Source: Cytophagales bacterium WSM2-2
GTDB taxonomy: Bacteria > Bacteroidota > Bacteroidia > Cytophagales > Cyclobacteriaceae
Direction: 5' to 3'
Length of the DNA: 64,000 nucleotides
NCBI GenBank assembly: GCA_015472025.1
Contig: BNHL01000001.1
Location: 434,001-498,000 of the forward strand
Shown here piece after piece: positions 8,392-18,611 of the stretch. A program made the translations under genes and the position numbers. The notes beneath the pieces are model-generated. The model had not been told where the DNA came from, did no database searches, and saw nothing but the letters and a program-made list of their open reading frames with translations. Numbering within the stretch: position 1 is the stretch's first letter; every line of letters begins with the position of its first letter.

Positions 8392-8469
8392 ATGATTGCA
8401 CTATTTATACTCTCGCTTTTGGTGTTTGCTTACATGACGTATGTATTGCTAAAACCCGAAAAATTTTAG
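8392..8469 (+). CDS. kdpF: KdpF, small subunit of the K+-transporting ATPase
   Basis: A 25-residue single-helix protein (MIALFILSLLVFAYMTYVLL then KPEKF). The ending LLKPEKF is typical of KdpF, which packs against KdpA in the inner membrane and stabilises the KdpFABC complex. It lies 18 bases before kdpA. Confidence 0.88.
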   Translation: MIALFILSLLVFAYMTYVLLKPEKF

Positions 8470-8487
8470 TCTGTAAAAACCTAAACT

Positions 8488-10182
8488 ATGAACACAGAAT
8501 TACTAGGAATAATAGCCACTTTCGGTTTAACCGTAGCCATAGCTATTCCTTTGGGAAAATATATTGGGAAAGTGTATGCTGGTGAGCACACCCTTCTCGA
8601 TCCGCTCTTCAACCCAATCGAAAAATTGTTTTTTAAAGTCAGCGGCATACGGGCAGAACAGGAAATGGACTGGAAGCAAAATCTGACCGTATTGTTAGGC
8701 ATCAACTTGTTGTGGTTTGTACTAGCGATGTTTATTTTATTGAACCAGGCTTGGTTGCCCTGGAATCCGGATGGCAACCCAAGCATGACTCCTGACCTGG
8801 CTTTTAACACGGCCATCAGTTTTTTGGTGAACTGCAATTTGCAACATTACTCTGGTGAGACGGGAGCTTCCTACCTGTCGCAGGCTTTCTGTTTTCTGTT
8901 TTTGAATTTTGTTTCAGCAGCTACCGGTCTTGCTGCACTGGCAGTTGTTTTCAATGCGATGAAAGAACGCACTACCGAAAAACTTGGCAACTTTTATGTC
9001 TACTTCGTGAAGTCGAATACACGGATACTTTTTCCCTTGTCGATTGTGGTAGCAATATTACTGGCGTTGAATGGATCACCCATGAATACGGAGGGCAAAG
9101 ACACCGTAGTAACCCTGCAAGGTGATACTGTACAAGTATCAAGAGGACCGGTCGCAGCACAAGTTGCTATCAAACATTTGGGTACGAATGGCGGAGGATA
9201 TTTTGGTACCAACTCCGCTCATCCGCTCGAGAACCCTAACTACTTTACCAACATGCTGGAGATGATAGTCCAGACAATCATTCCGATAGCAATGATTTTT
9301 GCCTTGGGTTATTATCTGAAAAGAAGAAAGCTGGCGTGGATGATCTTCGGTGTTATGACTGTCGGCTTTTTGCTCTTAGTAATTCCCAATGTCTATTTTG
9401 AAATGCAAGGCAACCCGGTTATAGCAAAACTTGGCGTTGACATGAGTGCTGGAGCTATGGAAGGAAAGGAAGTTCGTTTTGGAAGCGCAGCATCAGGATA
9501 CTGGAGCATTGTAACCACTATTATTTCAACAGGATCAGTCAACGCGATGCACGATAGCACTATGCCATTGTCAGGTATGAATGAGCTATTAGCCATGATG
9601 GTGAATGCATTTTATGGGGGATGTGGAGTTGGTATTTTGAATTTTTACGTCTTCATCATTATTGCTGTCTTCATTTCAGGATTGATGGTTGGGAGAACAC
9701 CTGAGTTTTTAGGCAAAAAAATTGAAGCAAAGGAGATGAAGATAGCGATGGTGATTGCTTTGCTGCACCCGCTCTTGATCTTAGCAGGCACGGCACTTTC
9801 TTCATTTGTCATTACAAAAGATCCAGATGTAGGCTGGTTGAACAATCCAGGGTTCCGCGGGTTTTCAGAAATGCTGTATGAGTACATTTCATCATCCGCC
9901 AACAATGGGTCGGGCTTTGAGGGGCTTGGGGACAATAACCTTTTCTGGAATCTTACCACTGGAATAGTTTTAATCTTAAGCAGGTTCTTGCCTATCATAG
10001 GGCCTGTGGCTATCGCTGGAATACTCGCCAATAAAAAATACATCCCTGAAAGTGCCGGGACCTTGAAAACGGATACGGCTACGTTTGGAATTATGGTGTT
10101 TGCCGTAATTATTATCGTGGCATTGCTGAGCTTTTTTCCGGCCCTCACACTCGGCCCGATTGCAGAATATTTTAGTCTTTGA
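8488..10182 (+). CDS. kdpA: KdpA, K+-channel-like subunit of the Kdp ATPase
   Basis: A 564-residue polytopic inner-membrane protein that binds and translocates K+ in the high-affinity KdpFABC pump. Selectivity-filter regions are visible as the TNGGGYFGTNSAHPLENPN stretch (around residues 233-252), as STGSVNAMHDSTMPLSG, and as SSSANNGSGFEGL; about ten transmembrane segments are present. Length matches the family. It is followed by kdpB after 24 bases and belongs to a compact operon with kdpF, kdpB and kdpC. Expression is expected under K+ limitation, here probably through the sensor genes at 14342-18611. Confidence 0.97.
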   Translation: MNTELLGIIATFGLTVAIAIPLGKYIGKVYAGEHTLLDPLFNPIEKLFFKVSGIRAEQEMDWKQNLTVLLGINLLWFVLAMFILLNQAWLPWNPDGNPSMTPDLAFNTAISFLVNCNLQHYSGETGASYLSQAFCFLFLNFVSAATGLAALAVVFNAMKERTTEKLGNFYVYFVKSNTRILFPLSIVVAILLALNGSPMNTEGKDTVVTLQGDTVQVSRGPVAAQVAIKHLGTNGGGYFGTNSAHPLENPNYFTNMLEMIVQTIIPIAMIFALGYYLKRRKLAWMIFGVMTVGFLLLVIPNVYFEMQGNPVIAKLGVDMSAGAMEGKEVRFGSAASGYWSIVTTIISTGSVNAMHDSTMPLSGMNELLAMMVNAFYGGCGVGILNFYVFIIIAVFISGLMVGRTPEFLGKKIEAKEMKIAMVIALLHPLLILAGTALSSFVITKDPDVGWLNNPGFRGFSEMLYEYISSSANNGSGFEGLGDNNLFWNLTTGIVLILSRFLPIIGPVAIAGILANKKYIPESAGTLKTDTATFGIMVFAVIIIVALLSFFPALTLGPIAEYFSL

Positions 10183-10206
10183 ACGTTATCCCTTGACCAA
10201 AAGAAA

Positions 10207-12231
10207 ATGAAAAATAAAAGTACGTCCTTATTTCAGAAGCAATTTGTCAATGAAGCATTGAGACATTCATTCGTCAAATTGAATCCGAAAGCTCTCTTTC
10301 GTAACCCCGTCATGTTTGTGGTAGAGATTTGTACAATCGTTATGTTGATTGTAACTGGTTATTCACTCACGAATGGATCTCAGGGTTCATTCGGCTACAA
10401 TCTTGCAGTCTTCATCATTCTCTTGTTGACTTTGCTTTTTGCCAATTTTGCGGAGGCTATTGCAGAGGCGCGCGGAAAGGCCCAGGCCGACTCATTGCGC
10501 AAGACGCGTGAAGAAACACCGGCAAAAATTTATGTTGATGGTCAAATGACCTGGAAGAGTTCTTCTGCCTTGAAGAAGGGCGATATTTTCCTGTGTGAAA
10601 CCGGTGACATCATTCCTACAGACGGTGAGATCATTGAGGGCATAGCAACCATAGATGAAAGCGCCATCACTGGAGAGAGCGCACCGGTAATTCGTGAAGC
10701 TGGTGGTGATAAATCCAGCGTCACAGGTGGGACTAAAGTGCTATCGGACAAAATAAAAGTTGTCGTAACTACACAACCCGGTGAAAGCTTCCTCGACAAA
10801 ATGATTGCTTTGGTCGAAGGAGCAAATCGTCAAAAGACACCTAACGAAATAGCACTCACTATTTTGCTGGCTGGCTTTACACTGGTGTTCGTGATTGTGT
10901 GTATCACATTGAAGCCATTTGCTGATTATGCGCATGCAACGATTTCGATTGCTGCATTAATCTCTCTTTTTGTTTGCCTGATCCCAACCACGATCGGTGG
11001 ATTGCTCTCAGCTATTGGTATTGCAGGAATGGATCGCGCACTTCAAGCCAATGTGATTGCAAAGTCAGGGAAAGCAGTGGAAACCGCAGGAGATATTGAT
11101 GTACTGCTCCTTGACAAAACGGGAACGATTACCATTGGTAACAGGAAGGCGACTAATTTTTACCCGATAGCCGGAGTTGATAAAATGTCTTTTATTGAAA
11201 AAGTAGTTTTAGGATCTTATGCAGATGAAACACCGGAAGGCAAATCGATAGTTGAACTCGCAACAAAAGAGGGTGTACGTGGAGTGCGTATTACAGGGGC
11301 ACAGCTCATCAAATTCACGGCAGAGACCCGTACTTCGGGCGTTGATCTTCCATCGGGTCAGCGGATACGTAAAGGTGCATTTGATGCTATTCGTAAGTTA
11401 TCTGCCAGCGCTGGAAACACTTACCCGGCAGAAATAGAGACCAGGGTGAGCAAGATTTCGTCAAATGGAGGTACTCCCCTGGTTGTGGCTGAAAATGAAA
11501 AAATAATTGGAGTAATCGAATTGCAAGACATTATTAAGCCCGGGATACAGGAGCGATTCGAGCGCTTGCGTAAGATGGGCGTGAAAACCGTAATGGTAAC
11601 TGGTGATAATCCGCTCACGGCAAAATACATTGCCGCAAAAGCCGGGGTTGATGATTACATCGCTGAAGCAAAACCAGAGGACAAACTGGAATATATACGG
11701 AAAGAACAACAAACCGGTAAGCTCGTAGCCATGATGGGTGATGGCACAAACGATGCTCCGGCATTGGCTCAGGCGGATGTAGGTGTGGCAATGAATAGCG
11801 GAACGCAAGCTGCAAAAGAAGCGGGTAATATGGTCGACCTCGACAATGATCCGACTAAGCTGATTGAGATTGTTGAGATCGGAAAACAACTGCTGATGAC
11901 GCGCGGCACATTAACCACTTTTTCCATTGCCAATGATGTGGCCAAATATTTTGCCATTGTACCGGCATTGTTCATCACTGCAATACCCGCTTTGCAAGGA
12001 TTGAATATTATGAGGCTTGAAAGCCCGGAGAGCGCAATACTCTCAGCGATCATCTTCAATGCGATAATTATTCCGGCACTAATACCGCTTGCTTTGAAAG
12101 GTGTAGCCTATAAACCGATTGGTGCAAGTGCTCTACTACGGAGAAACTTGTTTATCTATGGTTTAGGCGGAGTAGTGATTCCTTTCATCGGCATAAAACT
12201 AATTGACTTGGCTGTCACACTGTTTATCTAA
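10207..12231 (+). CDS. kdpB: KdpB, P-type ATPase subunit of the Kdp complex
   Basis: A 674-residue P-type ATPase that energises K+ uptake. The phosphorylation motif DKTGT begins at Asp303, the actuator-domain motif TGES is at about residues 157-160 ([12 protein letters not shown]), and the hinge [16 protein letters not shown] follows in the C-terminal half. N-terminal and C-terminal membrane segments flank the catalytic domains, and the length is normal for the family. It lies between kdpA and kdpC on the same strand. Confidence 0.98.
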   Translation: MKNKSTSLFQKQFVNEALRHSFVKLNPKALFRNPVMFVVEICTIVMLIVTGYSLTNGSQGSFGYNLAVFIILLLTLLFANFAEAIAEARGKAQADSLRKTREETPAKIYVDGQMTWKSSSALKKGDIFLCETGDIIPTDGEIIEGIATIDESAITGESAPVIREAGGDKSSVTGGTKVLSDKIKVVVTTQPGESFLDKMIALVEGANRQKTPNEIALTILLAGFTLVFVIVCITLKPFADYAHATISIAALISLFVCLIPTTIGGLLSAIGIAGMDRALQANVIAKSGKAVETAGDIDVLLLDKTGTITIGNRKATNFYPIAGVDKMSFIEKVVLGSYADETPEGKSIVELATKEGVRGVRITGAQLIKFTAETRTSGVDLPSGQRIRKGAFDAIRKLSASAGNTYPAEIETRVSKISSNGGTPLVVAENEKIIGVIELQDIIKPGIQERFERLRKMGVKTVMVTGDNPLTAKYIAAKAGVDDYIAEAKPEDKLEYIRKEQQTGKLVAMMGDGTNDAPALAQADVGVAMNSGTQAAKEAGNMVDLDNDPTKLIEIVEIGKQLLMTRGTLTTFSIANDVAKYFAIVPALFITAIPALQGLNIMRLESPESAILSAIIFNAIIIPALIPLALKGVAYKPIGASALLRRNLFIYGLGGVVIPFIGIKLIDLAVTLFI

Positions 12232-12244
12232 TTTTAAAACGAAA

Positions 12245-12811
12245 ATGAAAACGAATTTATTTCCCGCAATAAAATTGACGCTACTCTGCATTGTATTCTT
12301 TGTAGTGATCTACAGCTTGATTGTATGGAGTGTAGCTTATGTGACTGCACCGAATCATGGCAGAGGTGAAGTGGTTATGAATGATGGAAAGGTTGTCGGA
12401 TTTGCTATTGTAGGACAGACCTTTAATCAGGATAAATATTTTTGGTCCCGTCCATCAGCTGTTAATTATAATGCATCCGGTTCGGCCGGTTCTAACAAGG
12501 GACCATCTAATGAAGAGTATTTACAAGCTGTGCAAGCCCGTATCGATACTTTTTTAATTCATAACCCGGATGTAAAGAAATCTCAAATTCCCGTGGAGTT
12601 GGTGACGGCTTCAGGAAGCGGACTTGACCCGCATATTTCACCGGCAGCAGCTTACGTACAGATTAAGCGTATAGCTAAAGTCAGAAATCTTGACGAGGCC
12701 AAACTTAAATCTTTGGTTGATGTAGCTGTCGAAAAACCGCTAATGGGATTATTCGGCATTGAAAAAATAAATGTACTGAAACTGAATATAGAATTGACTA
12801 AACTAAAATAA
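12245..12811 (+). CDS. kdpC: KdpC, periplasmic-facing subunit of the Kdp ATPase
   Basis: A 188-residue protein with one N-terminal transmembrane helix (residues about 8-30) and a soluble domain. Family landmarks are GQTF...YFWSRPSA, the SGSAGSNKGPSN segment, and SGSGLDPHISPAAA. KdpC assists ATP binding and assembly of the complex. The frame is open further upstream, but the ATG at 12245, 13 bases after the kdpB stop, gives the usual N-terminus. The barrel gene starts 28 bases downstream. Confidence 0.96.
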   Translation: MKTNLFPAIKLTLLCIVFFVVIYSLIVWSVAYVTAPNHGRGEVVMNDGKVVGFAIVGQTFNQDKYFWSRPSAVNYNASGSAGSNKGPSNEEYLQAVQARIDTFLIHNPDVKKSQIPVELVTASGSGLDPHISPAAAYVQIKRIAKVRNLDEAKLKSLVDVAVEKPLMGLFGIEKINVLKLNIELTKLK

Positions 12812-12839
12812 GCGATACAACTTTTAATCACGACTATTT

Positions 12840-14201
12840 ATGAAAACTAAATTTTACTATGTACTAATCTTTATTTTCGTTGGGCATTTGGCTTTCGCAC
12901 AAGAAGTAAAGACACCTTTTCAAGGCATCGATCAGACCTGGCAAAACGGAGCCGACCGCAGAGATTCTTCTGTATTTAATAAGGTGAAGTACTTCACGCC
13001 CTCTATCTTAATCGACCTTAATGCAAATCACTCGTTCAACGATCCCATCGATCATACCGTAGTGGGCTCAACAGCTCTAGCTCGTACGGATGAGATGCAA
13101 TTATCTGCCTTGCATTTTGGTGGGGACTTCAATGTTGATAATGTCCGTGGAAGAATCATGACTCAGTTTGGAACTAGATCAACAGTGATTCCACGTAATG
13201 ATTTTAGTCCATACCGAGGTCAATATGAATTAGCGAATGTATATCGTTACCTGGCTGAAGCAAATGCCGGTTATCATTTCAATAAATGGAACGGTATCAA
13301 TGTAGATGCGGGATTATTTATGTCTTACATCGGCTTGAATTCTTTTTATCAAGCAGAGAATTGGGAATATCAAGCCTCTTACACTTCTGATAACACACCT
13401 TGGTTTTTCAACGGGATCCGCATTCAGATTTTTCCTAACAAAAACTGGAAAATTGAACCGTGGATCATCAATGGTTGGCAAAGTTACGGTTCATTCAATT
13501 CCATGCCAGGCTTTGGCGGAAGCATCACATATATGTCGAACAACAGTAATTTGAAATTGATCACCAATGATTATTATGGAACAGATGCCGCAGGTATTCC
13601 TGCGAGAAAAAGATTTCACTCAGACAATAGCGCTATTGTCAGGTATTATAACAAACCGAATAGAAAGGGTGTAACTAAAGCCGCATTTTCAGCTACTGTA
13701 GATTTTGGTTCCGAGAAAGGCGGTGGAGTTAATGGTTTTAATGACGGAGGACCAGGCAATCCAGCGCAATATTTCGTGAGTTGGATGGTTTACAATCGCG
13801 TGTGGTTTGCGAAAAATAAAATGGCTTGGACAGTCGGTGGCGGTTGGATGAAAAACCCCGGTCGTTATTTGGTGCTTTACCCAACAGGGCAGGCAAGTCC
13901 GCTTCCTAATCCTTACAATCCAACTACGACTGCAGGTGCATTCCCATTCGACACTGCCGTGGGTACACAATTTGAAGCATGGGATTGCTCTACGAACATT
14001 GACTTCATGCCTTCACAATACATTACATTCAGAATTGAAGCCGTTCATCGCGAAAGCAGTGTGCCTTATTTTGCTGGGCACGGTGGCGTAACCTCGCCTG
14101 ATGGTCTTACCACGACCGCTGTTGATCCCAACGGAACATGGAGACCCGATTTAGTTAAAGCTGAGACTAAGTTAATTTTCGCAGTACTCTTCAGATTATA
14201 G
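12840..14201 (+). CDS. Outer-membrane beta-barrel protein linked to kdp
   Basis: A 453-residue protein with a signal peptide (hydrophobic core then LAFAQE) and a long, aromatic-rich sequence with alternating polar and hydrophobic residues typical of outer-membrane barrels, ending in the strand KLIFAVLFRL with a hydrophobic/aromatic C-terminus. It resembles the OmpL-like (BBP2) porin group of Bacteroidota. Position directly after kdpC, 28 bases away and before a strong terminator, suggests coexpression with the Kdp pump, perhaps as a cation-permeable porin for K+ entry; this role is inferred from context. No plug or TonB box is seen. Confidence 0.82.
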   Translation: MKTKFYYVLIFIFVGHLAFAQEVKTPFQGIDQTWQNGADRRDSSVFNKVKYFTPSILIDLNANHSFNDPIDHTVVGSTALARTDEMQLSALHFGGDFNVDNVRGRIMTQFGTRSTVIPRNDFSPYRGQYELANVYRYLAEANAGYHFNKWNGINVDAGLFMSYIGLNSFYQAENWEYQASYTSDNTPWFFNGIRIQIFPNKNWKIEPWIINGWQSYGSFNSMPGFGGSITYMSNNSNLKLITNDYYGTDAAGIPARKRFHSDNSAIVRYYNKPNRKGVTKAAFSATVDFGSEKGGGVNGFNDGGPGNPAQYFVSWMVYNRVWFAKNKMAWTVGGGWMKNPGRYLVLYPTGQASPLPNPYNPTTTAGAFPFDTAVGTQFEAWDCSTNIDFMPSQYITFRIEAVHRESSVPYFAGHGGVTSPDGLTTTAVDPNGTWRPDLVKAETKLIFAVLFRL

Positions 14202-14219
14202 GATTTCATCTAATGTTTC

Positions 14220-14258
14220 GTGCATCTCTAAAAACGTGGCCGTTTTTTAGAGATGCAC
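14220..14258 (+). terminator. Terminator after the kdp-barrel operon
   Basis: A long inverted repeat (GTGCATCTCTAAAAACG against CGTTTTTTAGAGATGCAC, one bulged base) with a short GC loop lies 18 bases past the barrel gene. The stem is followed by a weak T-rich stretch. It separates the structural genes from the sensor genes. Confidence 0.75.
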
Positions 14259-14341
14259 TTATTTAGTTGTGACATTTGAATATTCTAATTTTACAGTTCA
14301 ATACCAATGAAAATAAAATTCGCTCGGATACCCTTTAAATA

Positions 14342-15466
14342 ATGGACTCCGTCAAAGATCAATCGGTACAATATTTTCTGGACCTGATCAAAAAATCAAG
14401 ACGGGGAAAATTCAAGATCTATATCGGCATGAGTGCGGGTGTAGGAAAATCATATCGCATGCTGCAAGAAGCACACGGCTTATTGAAAAATGGTATAGAT
14501 ATTAAAATTGGATTTATCGAAACGCACCAACGCCAAGAGACCGAGGCGTTAGCAATAGGATTGCCTATTATTGCTAGACGAAAATTTTTTTACAAAGGGA
14601 AGGAGCTGGAGGAGATGGATTTGCAAGCCATACTGAATGCTCACCCTGAAGTGGTGATTGTTGACGAACTAGCCCATACGAATGCAGAAGGAAGTAAAAA
14701 TGAAAAGCGTTGGATGGACGTTATTGAAATTCTGGAAGCTGGCATCAGCGTAATTAGCGCATTGAATATCCAGCACCTGGAAAGTCTTAATGACGAAATG
14801 AAGCAAATCACCGGGATCGAAGTACAGGAACGAATCCCGGATCGCGTGTTGCAGCAAGCTGATGAAGTAGTTAATATCGATTTAACCGTTGATGAGCTGA
14901 TTGCCCGTTTAAAAGAAGGAAAGATTTATGAAGCTGTCAAAGTCGAGACGGCTCTTAAGAATTTCTTCCAACCCGATAAAATATTACAACTTCGGGAGTT
15001 GGCACTCAAGGAAGTAGCATCGCTGGTCGAACGGAAAGTTGAAACGGAAGTCGCAAGCCACCAGCATCGGCCAGAACGCTTACTTGCATGTATTAGCAGC
15101 AACGAAAAAACGGCCAGGATCGTGATCCGAAAAGCAGCGCGACTTGCCAGTTATTATCAGTCAAAATGGTATCTAATATATGTGCAGGTACCTGATGAAG
15201 ACGAAAATCACATTAGCCTGGCAAGACAGCGACATCTGATTAATAATTTTAAGACTGCCACAGAATTAGGTGCAGAAGTATTGCAGATAAAAAGCAAGCG
15301 GATCACGGAGTCAATCTTAAAAGTAGCTGAAGAAAAACATATCACGACCGTATGTATTGGTAAACCGCACATTCGCCTGTGGCGGATCATTTTACGGACG
15401 GCCATTTTCAGCCAGTTGCTGAGTAAGCTCTCTAAATCGGACACTGATTTGATTATCCTTTCATGA
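14342..15466 (+). CDS. kdpD: KdpD-like sensor module without kinase domain (KdpD ATPase + USP)
   Basis: A 374-residue soluble protein matching only the N-terminal part of classical KdpD. It has the KdpD ATP-binding domain with Walker A GMSAGVGKS (Lys36), the VIVDELAHTN segment, and LNIQHLESLND. A universal-stress-protein-like domain occupies roughly residues 245-374. There are no transmembrane helices, no HisKA and no ATPase core, so it cannot phosphorylate on its own. Its stop overlaps the start of a membrane histidine kinase by 4 bases (ATGA), implying translational coupling; the pair likely forms a split potassium sensor. In known KdpD this region binds ATP and signalling nucleotides. Confidence 0.92.
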   Translation: MDSVKDQSVQYFLDLIKKSRRGKFKIYIGMSAGVGKSYRMLQEAHGLLKNGIDIKIGFIETHQRQETEALAIGLPIIARRKFFYKGKELEEMDLQAILNAHPEVVIVDELAHTNAEGSKNEKRWMDVIEILEAGISVISALNIQHLESLNDEMKQITGIEVQERIPDRVLQQADEVVNIDLTVDELIARLKEGKIYEAVKVETALKNFFQPDKILQLRELALKEVASLVERKVETEVASHQHRPERLLACISSNEKTARIVIRKAARLASYYQSKWYLIYVQVPDEDENHISLARQRHLINNFKTATELGAEVLQIKSKRITESILKVAEEKHITTVCIGKPHIRLWRIILRTAIFSQLLSKLSKSDTDLIILS

Positions 15467-17238
15467 ACATTAAAACCAAAATATCGCTTGGTCTGTTCTT
15501 TTTGTTTACTGTCATCCTGATTGTTGGAGGCATGAGCATCTATTATTTGAAAGAAATTTCGAACGATGCAAAAAATATTATTAAAGCCAATTATGAGTCT
15601 ATCGAATATATGCAGGAGATGGCTATTGCATTGGATTCTTTGCAACGGGATTCCAACTCAATACATCGTTTAAGAAAAAATCTAAAAGCACAGCAGGGTA
15701 ATGTGACTGAACTTGGCGAAATGGAAGAGACCATTCGCTTAGGCAACCTCGTTAGTGAGTTACCGCATAATTATAGTGATTCTCTGGCGCGTGTCGTTCG
15801 GCAAAGTATTTTCAGAATTACAGATTTAAACCTTAAGGCCATCATCCATAAAAACGCAATAGCCGATGAGACTGCAGACCGCGCAACACTCTATGTGATT
15901 CTCATCGTTACTATTTGTTTCTTAGCTTCATTTTCGTTTATCCTCAATTTTCCGGGATACATAGCAAATCCTATAGCTCAGCTCACGGCAAGCATCAAAG
16001 CCATTGCTGATCGCAACTATGAAGAGCGATTAGAATTCAACCGCAATGACGAGTTTGAAGAATTGGCCCAGGCGTTTAACAGTATGGCTGAAAAAATGGA
16101 CGAGTATGAACACAGTAACCTTGCCAACTTACTCTTTGAAAAAAAACGAATTGAAACCATTATTAACCGGATGAATGATCCGGTGATTGGGCTCGATGAC
16201 AAGCGTTCCATCATATTTGCCAACACGGAAGCTATTGAACTGCTCAATAAAAAAGAAGAGGAGCTTGTTGGGCATTATGCGCCAGACGTGGCCGTAACCA
16301 ATGATTTATTGAGAAGACTCATTCAGGATATCATTAGCTCAGCTTTTACAAGTAATGGAACGGTCTTAGCGTCCTCTGGTAATACAACACTGGAAAAGAC
16401 TGACAAGCCGATCAAAATATTTGCGCACGGGAAAGAAAGTTATTTTACAAGGGAGATCATCCCCATCTCCATCACACATACGGGTGAAAAAGAACCTGTA
16501 CCCATTGGAACTGTGATCTTGCTGAAAAACATAACTCCTTTCAAGGAATTGGATTTGGCCAAGACTAATTTCATTGCTACTATTTCACATGAACTGAAAA
16601 CTCCGATTGCTTCTCTGCAAATGGGAACGAAGTTATTGCAAGATTCCAGAGTCGGTCAATTAAATGAAGAGCAGTTGCGAATAGTTCAGACAGTAAAAGA
16701 TGAGACTCAGCGACTAATGAAAATCACAGGTGAGTTATTGGATATGGCACAAGTAGAAACAGGTAATATCAAACTGAATTTAACTTCAGTGCCTGCCAAT
16801 GATCTTATCGAACAGGCCTGCGAAGCCGTAAAATTCCAAGCTGAACAGCGAAACATTCAACTGCATGTCGAAACCCCAGATAAGCCTTCATTTGTTCAGG
16901 CCGATAAAGACAAAACCATTTGGGTGCTAATCAATTTTTTCACTAATGCAGTCAGACATAGCCCGGAAAATGGAGATGTAATCATTCGTTGTCTACCCGA
17001 AAAGGAGAGTGTAAGATTCAGCGTTAAGGATTCAGGCATGGGGATTGAACCAAAATACCTGGAAAAAATATTTGATCGATTCTATAGAATTCCGGGGTCA
17101 GATCCCAAAAAGGGTACCGGCTTAGGGCTTTCTATTTGTAAAGAGTTTATAGAAGCGCAACGAGGTACTGTTTCAGTTCGAAGTGAGTTGGGTAAAGGAA
17201 GCGAGTTTTCATTCTCGCTGGTTCAGTCTCATACCTAA
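15463..17238 (+). CDS. Membrane histidine kinase (HAMP-PAS-HisKA-HATPase), partner of the KdpD-like module
   Basis: A 591-residue sensor kinase. Transmembrane helices at about residues 8-28 and 143-163 enclose a short periplasmic domain; then come HAMP (about 165-215), a PAS-like region, and the catalytic core: H-box FIATISHELKTP with His376, N-box NFFTNAVRHSPENG, G1 KDSGMGIEP, and G2 GTGLGLSICKEF. It resembles KinB-like kinases. Start ATG overlaps the KdpD-like stop codon, and the sigma-54 regulator is convergent 5 bases after its end. By position it should respond to potassium or turgor and phosphorylate that regulator; this partnership is inferred. Confidence 0.92.
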   Translation: MNIKTKISLGLFFLFTVILIVGGMSIYYLKEISNDAKNIIKANYESIEYMQEMAIALDSLQRDSNSIHRLRKNLKAQQGNVTELGEMEETIRLGNLVSELPHNYSDSLARVVRQSIFRITDLNLKAIIHKNAIADETADRATLYVILIVTICFLASFSFILNFPGYIANPIAQLTASIKAIADRNYEERLEFNRNDEFEELAQAFNSMAEKMDEYEHSNLANLLFEKKRIETIINRMNDPVIGLDDKRSIIFANTEAIELLNKKEEELVGHYAPDVAVTNDLLRRLIQDIISSAFTSNGTVLASSGNTTLEKTDKPIKIFAHGKESYFTREIIPISITHTGEKEPVPIGTVILLKNITPFKELDLAKTNFIATISHELKTPIASLQMGTKLLQDSRVGQLNEEQLRIVQTVKDETQRLMKITGELLDMAQVETGNIKLNLTSVPANDLIEQACEAVKFQAEQRNIQLHVETPDKPSFVQADKDKTIWVLINFFTNAVRHSPENGDVIIRCLPEKESVRFSVKDSGMGIEPKYLEKIFDRFYRIPGSDPKKGTGLGLSICKEFIEAQRGTVSVRSELGKGSEFSFSLVQSHT

Positions 17239-17243
17239 GTATA

Positions 17244-18611
17244 TCAGGTATTTATTCCGTAGTCCTGTATTTTCCTGTATAGTGTTGTAAGTCCGATGTT
17301 AAGCAAACGTGCTGTTTCTGTTTTGTTACCTTGTGTATGGCGCAGTACTTTTTGGATATGATTTTTCTCAACCGAAGCCAAATCAAAATTATTGAGACTG
17401 GATTCCGCATTAAAATCAAACGGAAGGAGTTCTGGGATTAATGTATCACCATCGACCAGGATCACGCAACGTTCAATCACATTTTTAAGCTCCCGGATAT
17501 TTCCTTTCCACGGATGTGATTTTAAAATTTTAAGGAAGCTAGTTTCTACCTTTAATATCTTCTTATTGGTCTTTTCAGAAAATGCTTCAACAAAATGATT
17601 GGCTAGTGGTTCAATATCTTCGAGTCTTTCCCGCAAGGGTGGGATGTTAATGGTAAAAACCGAAAGTCTATAAAACAAATCCTCCCGAAACTTTCCATTC
17701 TTAATCTCTTGTTCGAGGTCACGATTGGTGGCAGCAATCAACCGAATATTTACTTTCCTGGGTTTCGAATCCCCAACCCGGTAGAACTCGCCGGTCTCTA
17801 ATACGCGCAGGAATTTTGCCTGCAGATCGATATTCATTTCCCCAATCTCATCGAGAAACAAAGTGCCTTCATGCGCTTCTTCTAGCAATCCCTTTTTAGC
17901 TTTTGTTGCTCCCGTAAATGCCCCTTCGGCATGTCCGAATAATTCACTCTCTAAAAGGTCCTTGGCAAATGCGCTGCAGTTGAGAGCAACAAGAGGCTTT
18001 GATTTTCGATGGCTCTCATAATGAATAGCTTCAGCAAAAACCTCCTTCCCTACACCTGTCTCACCTAAAATTAAAGCAGTGGTATCTGTTGCCGCCACTT
18101 TCTTTGCCATGTCAATTGCGTGAAGGAGAGTACGCGAAGTGCCCGTAATCTTATCGAATCCGAATTTTTTTGATAACCTTTTTTCAAGGTCACTAACCTT
18201 TTGTTGAAGCAAAGCTTTTTCGGTAGCCTTGCTTAATAAGGGGATAATTTTGCTTTGGTGATCGCCTTTTGTTAGGTAGTCAAAAGCTCCATTCTTTATA
18301 GCCTTTACACCATCCTGAATAGTCCCGTATGCTGTGAGCACAATGATTTCGGTCGATGGAAATGAGGATTTTATTTTGGCGGTTAAATCCACGCCATTAA
18401 CATCCGGCAATTTTACATCGGTAATAATCACCTGAAACGTCTCCTGTTCCAGGAACTTCCAGGCGCTTTTTCCACTATCCGCCTCAGCCACTGTATATCC
18501 TTCAAGTTGAATAATTCGAGCCAGCAATCCCCGGAGGTTCACCTCGTCATCAATAATTAGAACTTTGTTCGTCAAGGGGTTTAGTTTTTTGCAAATATCT
18601 GCAAATGTCAT
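17244..18611 (-). CDS. NtrC-family sigma-54-dependent response regulator
   Basis: A 455-residue activator. The receiver domain has the acidic pair Asp21-Asp22 and phosphoacceptor Asp65 (VIITDVKLPD). The central AAA+ domain carries Walker A GETGVGKE, the sigma-54 contact loop GAFTGA (ELFGHAEGAFTGA), and Walker B TLFLDEIGEM. The C-terminus is a Fis-type helix-turn-helix (NKTETARLLNIGLTTLYRKI). It faces the kinase gene tail to tail. In classical systems KdpE is an OmpR-type regulator, so this type of output is different; its target is presumed to be the kdp genes. One weak sigma-54-like site lies upstream of the cluster. Confidence 0.95.
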   Translation of the reverse strand: MTFADICKKLNPLTNKVLIIDDEVNLRGLLARIIQLEGYTVAEADSGKSAWKFLEQETFQVIITDVKLPDVNGVDLTAKIKSSFPSTEIIVLTAYGTIQDGVKAIKNGAFDYLTKGDHQSKIIPLLSKATEKALLQQKVSDLEKRLSKKFGFDKITGTSRTLLHAIDMAKKVAATDTTALILGETGVGKEVFAEAIHYESHRKSKPLVALNCSAFAKDLLESELFGHAEGAFTGATKAKKGLLEEAHEGTLFLDEIGEMNIDLQAKFLRVLETGEFYRVGDSKPRKVNIRLIAATNRDLEQEIKNGKFREDLFYRLSVFTINIPPLRERLEDIEPLANHFVEAFSEKTNKKILKVETSFLKILKSHPWKGNIRELKNVIERCVILVDGDTLIPELLPFDFNAESSLNNFDLASVEKNHIQKVLRHTQGNKTETARLLNIGLTTLYRKIQDYGINT

